NCBI GenBank assembly: GCA_040768925.1
Contig: JAXGLZ010000002.1
Coordinates: forward strand, 186,001-250,000
Length of the DNA stretch: 64,000 nucleotides
Source: CALNBC01 sp040768925
GTDB taxonomy: Bacteria; Bacillota; Clostridia; Christensenellales; CALWSW01
Direction: 5' to 3'
Under the pieces are notes generated by a model. That model had not been told where the DNA came from and ran no database searches. It saw nothing but the letters and a program-made list of their open reading frames with translations. The position numbers and the translations under genes were made by a program. Shown piece after piece: positions 16,675 through 23,523 of the stretch. Position 1 is the first letter of the stretch; every line of letters starts with the position of its first letter.

Positions 16675-17625
16675 CTCGTCGCCTTCCGGCGCAAAAAGGG
16701 GCTCGCCGTCCAGCGTGATGCCTTTTTCGACGGCTTTTCCGATCACCGTGGCGGGGATTCCCGCGGCGTTCAGGGTTGCCGAAAGCACCTCGCCCCTGCC
16801 GGTCGCGATCAGGAGCACGCCGCTGCTGATCATCCTGAGCGGATCAATGGAAAGCGCCGCGCAGGCTTTTTGGGTGATTCCCAGCACGGGGATGGATTTT
16901 TTGTCGATCTCCACCCCGCAGCCGGAAGCGTCGGCCATTTCCCACAGGGCGCCGAGGACGCCGCCTTCCGTCGCGTCGTGCATTGCGGAAACCCCGCCGA
17001 TAGAGCAGGCGATCCGGCTCTCCTGTGTTACGGAAAACTGGGACGAAAGGGCGTTTGCCTCCTTGAATTCCGCTTCGGTCCACACTTTTTCCAGCTTTTT
17101 CCTGTGGTCGGCGGCAAGGATGGCGGTGCCCTCAAGGCCCGCCCATTTGGTCATGACGAGGGCGTCCCCCGGCCGCATGGACGAGGTGGTGATCAGCCCG
17201 TTTTTGGGGACCTTCGCCACCACCGCGGCGGAAATCACCGGTCTGGTGACGGCGTCCGTTATTTCGGTATGGCCGCCGAGAACGTCCACCCCGGAATGAA
17301 TCGCGGCGTCGGAGATTTCGTCCGCAAGAGACGAGATGTAATCCTCGGTTGTTTCGGGGGGCAGCAGCATGGTGACCAGCAGGCCCACAGGCTCGGCGCC
17401 GCAGGCCGCCGCGTCGTTGCAGCAGACGTGAACGGCCAAAGTCCCGATGTTCCCGGTGGCCGCCGTGATCGGGTCTGTCGAAAGGACGCAAAGCTCGCCC
17501 TGAAGGTCGATGGCGGCGCAGTCTTCGCCAATGGCGGACCCCGCGACCACCTCGTTCCTCGTGCGGCAGAATCGATCCAGTACCAGTCTTTTCAGCTGCT
17601 CGTTGGTGAGCTTTCCCAATCTCAT
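16657..17625 (-). CDS. AIR synthase-related (HypE-like) protein
   Basis: A 322-aa ATP-binding protein of the PurM/HypE/ThiL/SelD superfamily. The glycine-rich N-terminal GSAIGEDCAAIDL and LSTDPITA, the HVCCNDAAACGAEP segment and the late HDATEGGVLGALWEMA motif are all present. HypE would dehydrate the carbamoylated C-terminus of its partner; ThiL would phosphorylate thiamine phosphate. No hyp, thi or sel gene is adjacent, so I leave the role open. Preceded by a 240-nt structured leader with its own promoter, which is unusual for this family. Confidence 0.8.
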   Translation of the reverse strand: MRLGKLTNEQLKRLVLDRFCRTRNEVVAGSAIGEDCAAIDLQGELCVLSTDPITAATGNIGTLAVHVCCNDAAACGAEPVGLLVTMLLPPETTEDYISSLADEISDAAIHSGVDVLGGHTEITDAVTRPVISAAVVAKVPKNGLITTSSMRPGDALVMTKWAGLEGTAILAADHRKKLEKVWTEAEFKEANALSSQFSVTQESRIACSIGGVSAMHDATEGGVLGALWEMADASGCGVEIDKKSIPVLGITQKACAALSIDPLRMISSGVLLIATGRGEVLSATLNAAGIPATVIGKAVEKGITLDGEPLFAPEGDELLKLL

Positions 17626-17639
17626 ACAGTTATTCCTTC

Positions 17640-17866
17640 AGGTTTGTTTCGCGGGGAATCCGCCGGTTAAAAAACGGGTCTGCGTTTTTTCGGCCGGCGC
17701 CCCGCGTTTGGCAAACACCGCCTTTTTGCCCGGGGGCTTGGCAAAACGCGGGGGGAAGCTCCCCGTTTTGCCGAAGAAAGCCGCCGCGCTTTGCGCCAAT
17801 GCCCACAAAACCGTCGAAGGTGCGCAAAAAGCGGAGTTTTTCCTCTTTTTTTGGGTGTGCGGATGA
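17640..17866 (-). ncRNA. Structured leader with competing hairpins and terminator (candidate cis-regulatory RNA)
   Basis: The leader between the promoter and the HypE-like gene forms two mutually exclusive stems that share 17744-17753. One pairs CCCCGCGTTT (17700-17709) with AAACGCGGGG (17744-17753); the other pairs 17740-17753 with 17761-17772 (GGCAAAACG/CGTTTTGCC plus GGGG/CCCC). A terminator-like stem (17662-17698, AAAAAACG/CGTTTTTT inside GCCGG/CCGGC) ends about 37 nt before the start codon. This is the layout of a riboswitch or attenuator, but no known aptamer core is recognised. It may also simply be the ligA terminator region. Confidence 0.4.
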
Positions 17867-17867
17867 T

Positions 17868-17896
17868 ATAGTATCACTTTTCCCGCTTTAGTTCAA
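17868..17896 (-). promoter_or_regulatory. Probable promoter for the structured leader
   Basis: TTGAAC (17891-17896), 17 nt, TACTAT (17868-17873) on the minus strand. The -35 overlaps the ligA stop codon. Confidence 0.5.
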
Positions 17897-19873
17897 CAGC
17901 TCTGTGAATTCCTGCTCAAAAAGCACTCTTACCCCGAGTTTTTGCGCCTTCTCCAGTTTGCTGCCGGCGTTTTCCCCCGCGATGACCATATCCGTCTTTT
18001 TGCTGACGGAGCCGGAAACGCTTCCGCCCAGCTTTTCGATGATCTCCGCGGCCTCGTTCCTCGTCATCGAGGAAAGAGTCCCCGTGAGCACCACGGTTTT
18101 CCCCGCAAAGGCGCTGTTTTCCTGTCTGGGCTTTTCGTCCGGCGAAGGGGTTACGCCAAGGGCGAGCAATTCGTCCACCTGGGCGGAGATCCGCTCGTCC
18201 GCAAAGAAATCCGCGATGGATTTCGCCACCACCGGGCCGACTTCCGGAACGGCCATGAGAGCCTCCTCGTCCGCGTTTCGCAAGGCTTCCAGCGTTTCGA
18301 AAGCGGCGGAAAGGTCCTTCGCGGTTTTCGCGCCGACGTTTGGGATTCCCAGCGCGAACAAAAAGCGGGAAAGGGGCTGGTTTTTGCTCTTTTCGATTTC
18401 GTTCAGCAGATTCGCTTCCCGCTTGTCCCCGAATCCTTCCATGCCGGAAAGGGAGCCGGGGGCCAGCCTGTAAAGGTCGCAGACGGAGTCAAAACCCATC
18501 CGTTCGGCCAGGAATTCGGCGGTTTTTTCTGAAAAGGTCTCGATATCCATCGCCCCCCGGGAGGCGAAATGGGTCAGCCTGCCCACGATCTGGGGCCGGC
18601 AGGAAAGGGAATTCGTGCAAAAAAGGTGGGCGCCCCGCTCCTCGACGTGGGCCCCGCAGGCGGGGCAGGTTTTTGGCGGTTCGACGGGGGCCGCCCCCTC
18701 GTCCTCCGGCGCAGGGCCCAGAATTTCCGGGATCACGTCGTTGCTCCTTCGGATGAAAACCGCGGAACCCACGCCGACGCCCTTTCTTTCGATGTCGCCC
18801 ATGTTGTTCAGGGTGGCGCGCTTGACCGTCACCCCGCCGATGTCCACGGGCTCCAGGGTAGCCACAGGGGTCAGCTTGCCCGTTCTGCCCACTTCCCAGT
18901 CGATGCGCAGGATTTTTGTGGTCATTTCCTCGGCGGCGAACTTGTAGGCCATCGCCCAGCGGGGGGATTTATCCGTATATCCCAAAGCTTCCCGGGTGCG
19001 GAAATCGCAGATCTTCACCACCAGGCCGTCGATCAGGTAATCGAGGGTTCCCCGTTCTTCCTCCGCTTGTTCGATCGCGGCCCAAAGGCTGTCAAAATCC
19101 TCAAAAATCCCCAGGACCCCCAGGGTGGGGAGCCGGTTTTCCCGCAGGAATTCGAAAACCCCGCTCTCGTCCCTTATACTCCCGCCGTCGATGTATCCGA
19201 CGCTGTAAAGATAGGCCGTCAGCTTTCTGGAGGCTGTGACCGCGGGGTCTAGGTTCCGCAGGGCCCCGGCCGCGGCGTTTCTTGCGTTTTTCAGCGGTTC
19301 CGCCGCAGTCTTATTGTATTCCTCCAGGGCGGAGAGCCGCATCAGGCACTCGCCCTGCACGTCCGCATCCCCTTTAAAGGGGATCGAAAGGGGCAGATTG
19401 CGGATGGTTTTCGCCTGCTCGGTGATGACTTCGCCCACCTCGCCGTTGCCCCTCGTCGCCGCGAGGGCCAGGGAACCGCCGGTGTAGGTCAGGTTGATGG
19501 TCAGCCCGTCGAACTTGTATTCCAGGGCGAATTGCAAGGGGGGCAGCGGCACGCCCGCAGCCCTTGCGTAGTCCTCCTTCAGCCGTTCGGCGCGCCGCAT
19601 CCAGTCGAGCAGCTCTCCTTTTTCCTTGCATTTCGCCAGGGAATAGAGCCGCTGCCTGTGGCGGTGGCTGGCGAATCCGGCCAAGGGCTCCCCCCCGACC
19701 TTTTTGGAGGGTGAATCGGCAAGCACCACGCCCGTTTCCGCCTCAAGGGCCAGGAGTTCGTCGTACATCGCGTCCCACTCGGCGTCCGAAACCTGGGGCT
19801 CGTCCAGCACGTAGTAGTGATAGGACAGCTCGTTCAGCCGTTCCACAAGCTTTGCCATGCGCTTTTCTTCCAA
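17888..19873 (-). CDS. ligA: NAD-dependent DNA ligase
   Basis: Seals nicks in replication and repair using NAD. Domains in order: Ia (HYYVLDEPQVSDAEWD), adenylation domain with the nucleophilic lysine in EYKFDG (near residue 118), OB fold, four-cysteine zinc finger (CPACG then CTNSLSC, near 405-430), helix-hairpin-helix repeats, and a C-terminal BRCT domain (about 580-661). 661 aa is normal. The TTG at 19873 has GGGGGG 8 nt upstream; an ATG five codons later (MAKLVERL) is an alternative. It follows pcrA by 16 nt, the conserved pcrA-ligA pair. Confidence 0.97.
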   Translation of the reverse strand: MEEKRMAKLVERLNELSYHYYVLDEPQVSDAEWDAMYDELLALEAETGVVLADSPSKKVGGEPLAGFASHRHRQRLYSLAKCKEKGELLDWMRRAERLKEDYARAAGVPLPPLQFALEYKFDGLTINLTYTGGSLALAATRGNGEVGEVITEQAKTIRNLPLSIPFKGDADVQGECLMRLSALEEYNKTAAEPLKNARNAAAGALRNLDPAVTASRKLTAYLYSVGYIDGGSIRDESGVFEFLRENRLPTLGVLGIFEDFDSLWAAIEQAEEERGTLDYLIDGLVVKICDFRTREALGYTDKSPRWAMAYKFAAEEMTTKILRIDWEVGRTGKLTPVATLEPVDIGGVTVKRATLNNMGDIERKGVGVGSAVFIRRSNDVIPEILGPAPEDEGAAPVEPPKTCPACGAHVEERGAHLFCTNSLSCRPQIVGRLTHFASRGAMDIETFSEKTAEFLAERMGFDSVCDLYRLAPGSLSGMEGFGDKREANLLNEIEKSKNQPLSRFLFALGIPNVGAKTAKDLSAAFETLEALRNADEEALMAVPEVGPVVAKSIADFFADERISAQVDELLALGVTPSPDEKPRQENSAFAGKTVVLTGTLSSMTRNEAAEIIEKLGGSVSGSVSKKTDMVIAGENAGSKLEKAQKLGVRVLFEQEFTELLN

Positions 19874-19889
19874 GATGGACGCCCCCCTT

Positions 19890-22118
19890 TTATTCCGGCC
19901 TTATGGGCGCGTAGCCCGCCACCAGCTTCTTTATTCCGCTTTGCTCGAAGCCGACGGTCAGCACGCTGCCCGAAATATCCTTGATTATTCCCCTTCCGAA
20001 GGTATCGTGAACCACCTTCATGCCGACGGCAAAGGCATAGTTTTTCTTTTCCCTCGGCGGGGCTTTGTATACCTCTCCCCCCACGGGAATGTTCCTTCGG
20101 GAAAGGTCCCGGGCGGGCTTCAGCGGCGCGTTTGACGGAACGGAACGCTCCCCGCCTGAACCGGAAGCCCAGGGCCTTGGGGTTTCCCGCCGCTGCGCGT
20201 CCGGCGCGTCAAAAAGGCCGTCCGGGATCTCCGCAAGGAAGCGGCTGGGCTTGTTGTGCTGCACATCCCGGTACATCACCCTGGATTCCGCCCGGGAAAG
20301 CCAAAGCTTTTCCCGCGCCCGGGTCAGGGCGACGTAGCAGAGCCTGCGCTCCTCCTCCAGGCCGTCCGCGTCGTACTGCGCCCGGGAGGTGGGGAAGATC
20401 CCCTCCTCCATCCCGACGATGAACACCACCGGGAATTCCAGCCCTTTTGCGCTGTGCATGGTCAAAAGGGTCACGGCGTCCCTGGCGGTTTCGTCGCTGA
20501 TGTTCGCCACCAGGGCGACATTTTCGAGAAATGCGGAAAGCGTGTCCTCGGGATTGTTTTTTTCAAATTCGGCGATGGCGTTGACGAATTCGCGGACGTT
20601 TTCCTCCCGTTCCTCATTCCGGCCGTCCGACCGCTTTTCGTCCCGCAGGTACTGGCGGTATCCCGATTTTTCCAGCAGCTCTTCCACCGCTTCCGAAAGG
20701 GGCAAAAGCAGCACCTGGGTGCAAAGATCTGTGATCAGGTCGCCGAAAGGCCGAAGCTTTGCCTTCACCCTTTGGGAGATCGGCAGGCTGTCCGCCCGGA
20801 TGCAGGCGGTCATCAAAGGAAGGCCCGCTTCTTCCGCCGCGGCGGAAAGCTCGGCGATGGCCGCGTCCCCCACGCCCCGCCGGGGAACGCCGATGGCCCG
20901 TTTGAAGCTCACGTCGTCCCTGGGGTTCACCAGCAGCCGAAGGTAGGCAAGGATGTCCTTGATCTCCGCGCGGTCATAGAACTTGAGGGAACCGATCACG
21001 GAATAGGGAATGCCGTAACCCGTCAGCGCTTCTTCCAGCACCCGGGACTGGGCGTTGACCCGGTAAAGCACCGCGAAATCGCCCCTGGGCCTGCCGCTTT
21101 GCACGCCCTGCTGGATCGTGCGGCAGACGAAATCCGCCTCGTCCCGCTCCGACCAGGCGGTGTATCTGGAAAGGGGCGCGCCCTGGCCCCGGTCCGTCCA
21201 GAGTTTTTTCTGCTTCCTTCCCTGATTCTGGGCGATCACGGCGTTCGCCGCGTCCAGGATGTTCGAGGTGGAGCGGTAATTCTGCTCCAGCCGGATCACG
21301 GTGCAGCCGGGGAAATCCCGCTCAAAATCCAGGATGTTCCGGATGTCCGCCCCGCGCCAGCCGTAGATCGACTGGTCGTCGTCCCCGACGACGCAGATGT
21401 TGTTGTGCACCGAGGACAGCAGCTTGACCAGGGTGTATTGGGCGAGGTTCGTATCCTGGTATTCGTCCACGTGGATGTATCGGAAGCGGGAGGCGTATTT
21501 CTCCAGCACTTCCGGAAAGGTGCGGAAAAGCTCCAGCGTTTTCAGCAGCAGATCGTCAAAATCCAGGGCGTTGTTCGCGGCCAGGATCTTGCTGTACAGC
21601 GCCATGGCTTCGGAAAGCTTGGGCGCGCGGAAGGAATCGCCGTTTTGCAGGATGTAATCCGCCGGGGCGAGGGATTTGTTCTTCGCGTCCGAAAACACGG
21701 CGCGCAGAAGCTTCTTCGGCCATTCCTCCTCCCTGAGGTTCATCTTTTGCTGAACCTCGGAGATGACGGCCATCTGGTCCGCGTCGTCGTAGATCACAAA
21801 ATCCCGGGTGTAACCCATCCGCTCGATGTCCATCCGCAGCAAACGGGCGCAAAAGGAGTGGAACGTGCTCATCCAAACTCGCTCGCCGTTTAGGCCCGCA
21901 AGGTCCACCACGCGTTCTTTCATTTCCCTGGCAGCCTTGTTTGTGAAGGTGAGGGCCAGGATCTCATACGGCGAAACCCCGCCTTCAAGCAGCGCGGCGA
22001 TGCGGTAGGTCACGGCCCTGGTCTTGCCGGAACCCGCCCCCGCAAGTACGAGAAGCGGCCCTGTTGTCGTGGTGACGGCCTTCTTCTGCGGGGGGTTCAA
22101 AACGTTTATATCGATCAT
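19890..22118 (-). CDS. pcrA: ATP-dependent DNA helicase PcrA (UvrD family)
   Basis: A 742-aa SF1A 3'-5' helicase for repair and rolling-circle replication. Visible motifs: Q-motif LNPPQKKAV, Walker A AGAGSGKT (about 27-34), ALTFTNKAAREMKER (Ia), DEYQDTN (II), VGDDDQSIYGWRGA (III), LEQNYRST (IV) and TMHSAKGLEFPVVF (V). The C-terminal tail includes a Tudor-like KVVHDTFGRGIIKDI segment that binds RNA polymerase in Bacillus. ATG at 22118 follows AAAGGATG. Part of yerC-pcrA-ligA, but a terminator lies between yerC and pcrA. Confidence 0.97.
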   Translation of the reverse strand: MIDINVLNPPQKKAVTTTTGPLLVLAGAGSGKTRAVTYRIAALLEGGVSPYEILALTFTNKAAREMKERVVDLAGLNGERVWMSTFHSFCARLLRMDIERMGYTRDFVIYDDADQMAVISEVQQKMNLREEEWPKKLLRAVFSDAKNKSLAPADYILQNGDSFRAPKLSEAMALYSKILAANNALDFDDLLLKTLELFRTFPEVLEKYASRFRYIHVDEYQDTNLAQYTLVKLLSSVHNNICVVGDDDQSIYGWRGADIRNILDFERDFPGCTVIRLEQNYRSTSNILDAANAVIAQNQGRKQKKLWTDRGQGAPLSRYTAWSERDEADFVCRTIQQGVQSGRPRGDFAVLYRVNAQSRVLEEALTGYGIPYSVIGSLKFYDRAEIKDILAYLRLLVNPRDDVSFKRAIGVPRRGVGDAAIAELSAAAEEAGLPLMTACIRADSLPISQRVKAKLRPFGDLITDLCTQVLLLPLSEAVEELLEKSGYRQYLRDEKRSDGRNEEREENVREFVNAIAEFEKNNPEDTLSAFLENVALVANISDETARDAVTLLTMHSAKGLEFPVVFIVGMEEGIFPTSRAQYDADGLEEERRLCYVALTRAREKLWLSRAESRVMYRDVQHNKPSRFLAEIPDGLFDAPDAQRRETPRPWASGSGGERSVPSNAPLKPARDLSRRNIPVGGEVYKAPPREKKNYAFAVGMKVVHDTFGRGIIKDISGSVLTVGFEQSGIKKLVAGYAPIRPE

Positions 22119-22174
22119 CGGTTATGCATCCTTTCCGCCATACACTTTATCAAAACCGCGGGTGTTCGTACAGC

Positions 22175-22212
22175 AAAAAAGCCGCGGCGCACGGGGGAAC
22201 CCGCGTCGCGGC
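22175..22212 (-). terminator. Intrinsic terminator of yerC
   Basis: GCCGCGGCGC (22181-22190) pairs with GCGTCGCGGC (22203-22212); TTTTTT follows on the minus strand. It precedes pcrA by about 57 nt. Confidence 0.85.
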
Positions 22213-22256
22213 AGATGGAAATTTTCATTGTCTGCGGAGGCTGACCGCCGCCCGGT

Positions 22257-22553
22257 CTATTCGCCCTTCATGCGGTCGAGCACCAGTCGGTATCCCCCGG
22301 CGCCATATTGCAAACAGCGGTTGACCCGGCTGATCGTGGCCGTAGAGGCGCCTGTTTTTTGGGAAATGTCCTGATAGGTGACCTTGTCGTCCAGCATGCG
22401 GGCGACACAAAGACGCTGGACGATGGCCTTGATCTCGCTGATGGTGCAGATGTCTTCGAAAAAGCGATAACAATCGTCTTTTGTTTCCAGAAGGAGTATT
22501 GCGGAAAACAGTTCGTCCAGCTCGTCCGAGCTGAGTTTGGCATTGTATTCCAT
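22257..22553 (-). CDS. yerC: YerC/YecD family TrpR-like DNA-binding protein
   Basis: A 98-aa protein with a TrpR-type helix-turn-helix: CTISEIKAIVQRLCVARML, then TYQDISQKTGASTATISRVN as the recognition region (about residues 60-80). YerC-type proteins are small regulators of unknown ligand and usually sit upstream of pcrA, as here. The ATG at 22553 has GGAGG 8 nt before it; the in-frame GTG four codons upstream overlaps that site. Confidence 0.9.
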   Translation of the reverse strand: MEYNAKLSSDELDELFSAILLLETKDDCYRFFEDICTISEIKAIVQRLCVARMLDDKVTYQDISQKTGASTATISRVNRCLQYGAGGYRLVLDRMKGE

Positions 22554-22607
22554 GACTACCTCCACAAAAACGCGAAAAGTCTTATCTTTATATTAACACA
22601 GCACCGT

Positions 22608-22638
22608 AAAAAAACAAGTCCCCCGTTCAGAGGGACTT
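22608..22638 (-). terminator. Intrinsic terminator downstream of the SSB-like gene
   Basis: AAGTCCC (22616-22622) pairs with GGGACTT (22632-22638), followed on the minus strand by seven Ts after one G. Its sequence is nearly repeated at the 3' end of the SSB-like gene 207 bp away. Confidence 0.8.
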
Positions 22639-22845
22639 AATGATGCCAAAAACCCCGGGGATTGTCAAAGGGCCGCGGCCCCGAAAGCTGCAATCAAAAC
22701 TGGTGACAGGTGCTGGAGTCACAGATTCCGCATTTCGTCAAGGATTGATGTCGGCCGACGATCTTGCGCGAAGCGAAAAACCAACCGGCAAAGCGGCCCG
22801 CTGGCCGCTTCGCAGCCCCGAAAAGCCCTCCGTTCAGGGGGACTT
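22622..22845. repeat. Intergenic repeat copy B bounded by 17-bp direct repeats
   Basis: The gap between the SSB-like gene and yerC is bordered by CCCGTTCAGAGGGACTT (22622-22638) and TCCGTTCAGGGGGACTT (22829-22845), 15 of 17 identical. Between them lie a GC palindrome, the AGCTGCAATCAAAACTGG tail (22686-22703), hairpin GTGAC/GTCAC and hairpin AAGCGG/CCGCTT. This looks like a short inserted or duplicated unit; no coding function is seen. Confidence 0.4.
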
Positions 22846-23439
22846 GACCAGTTCGAGGGTGGCGATCGAAACCTCGTAGGCCGTGCGGGTTTCCTCCTCC
22901 CCGTCCGGGAGCTGTTTTCTGTATTCCCGGCTTTGGACCCTTCCGGTGATCGAGATGCAGTCCCCGATGCCCAGCGTTCCGGCAAATCTCGCGTTCCTGC
23001 CCCAGGCGATGGCGGGGATATAATCCGATTTGTTATAGGACCGGTTCACGGCGAGCAGAAGATCGGTGATCTCTCTGGAAAAAGGGGTGACCCGGTAAGT
23101 CGGCTGCTTGCACAGGTATCCGGTTAGGATGATCGCGTTCGCGGGCTCGCCCCCGAAGGCGACCTCCTGGGCAAAAACGGTCAGAATCAGCCTGGACGCG
23201 CCCTTAAAGAACTTGTTATATGACCTGAGCTGACCGGAAACGGTGATAACCGCCCCGTCCGCTATCGAAGCGTTGGCAAGAAGCCGCTCGGAAACGGTGA
23301 GAGGCAGCAGGTCCAACGCTCCGGACAGCCGCGGGACCTGAAGAAAACAGGTGTAGAACGCCTCGCTGTATACGCTGTGGGAGTAGCTCAATTCCCCTTT
23401 GACGCTGCCAGACAGCGTTACCCGGTTGGTGCAGTCCAT
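22834..23439 (-). CDS. Single-stranded DNA-binding protein-like, two OB folds
   Basis: A 201-aa protein with two OB-type segments: about 5-95 (RVTLSGSVKGELSYSHS, then GAVITVSGQLRSYNKF) and about 100-198 (ILTGYLCKQPTYRVTP, then SDYIPAIAWGRNA and GDCISITGRVQSREY). The second half has the standard SSB/PriB pattern; the first half is diverged. It lacks the acidic C-terminal tip of canonical SSB, so it is probably an accessory paralogue rather than the replicative SSB. The start codon lies in a 10-bp inverted repeat (23437-23471). It is 84 nt downstream of parC. Confidence 0.75.
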   Translation of the reverse strand: MDCTNRVTLSGSVKGELSYSHSVYSEAFYTCFLQVPRLSGALDLLPLTVSERLLANASIADGAVITVSGQLRSYNKFFKGASRLILTVFAQEVAFGGEPANAIILTGYLCKQPTYRVTPFSREITDLLLAVNRSYNKSDYIPAIAWGRNARFAGTLGIGDCISITGRVQSREYRKQLPDGEEETRTAYEVSIATLELVKSP

Positions 23440-23471
23440 ATTCCACCTCCGACGGCCGTATGTGGAATATG
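23437..23471 (-). promoter_or_regulatory. Hairpin over the start codon of the SSB-like gene
   Basis: On the mRNA, CATATTCCAC (from 23471) pairs perfectly with GTGGAATATG (ending at 23437), which contains the ATG. The Shine-Dalgarno GGAGG sits in the loop and stem edge. A further GC stem (about 23475-23515) lies just upstream. Confidence 0.5.
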
Positions 23472-23523
23472 TATGCAAGTGCCCCCGCTTTGAATACCTG
23501 TTCGCGGGCACAAGCCGCGCTTT

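Noticed and set aside
17640..17866. TPP riboswitch before the HypE/ThiL-like gene
   Set aside because: The CTGAGA and ACCTGATCTGG-type conserved segments are absent.
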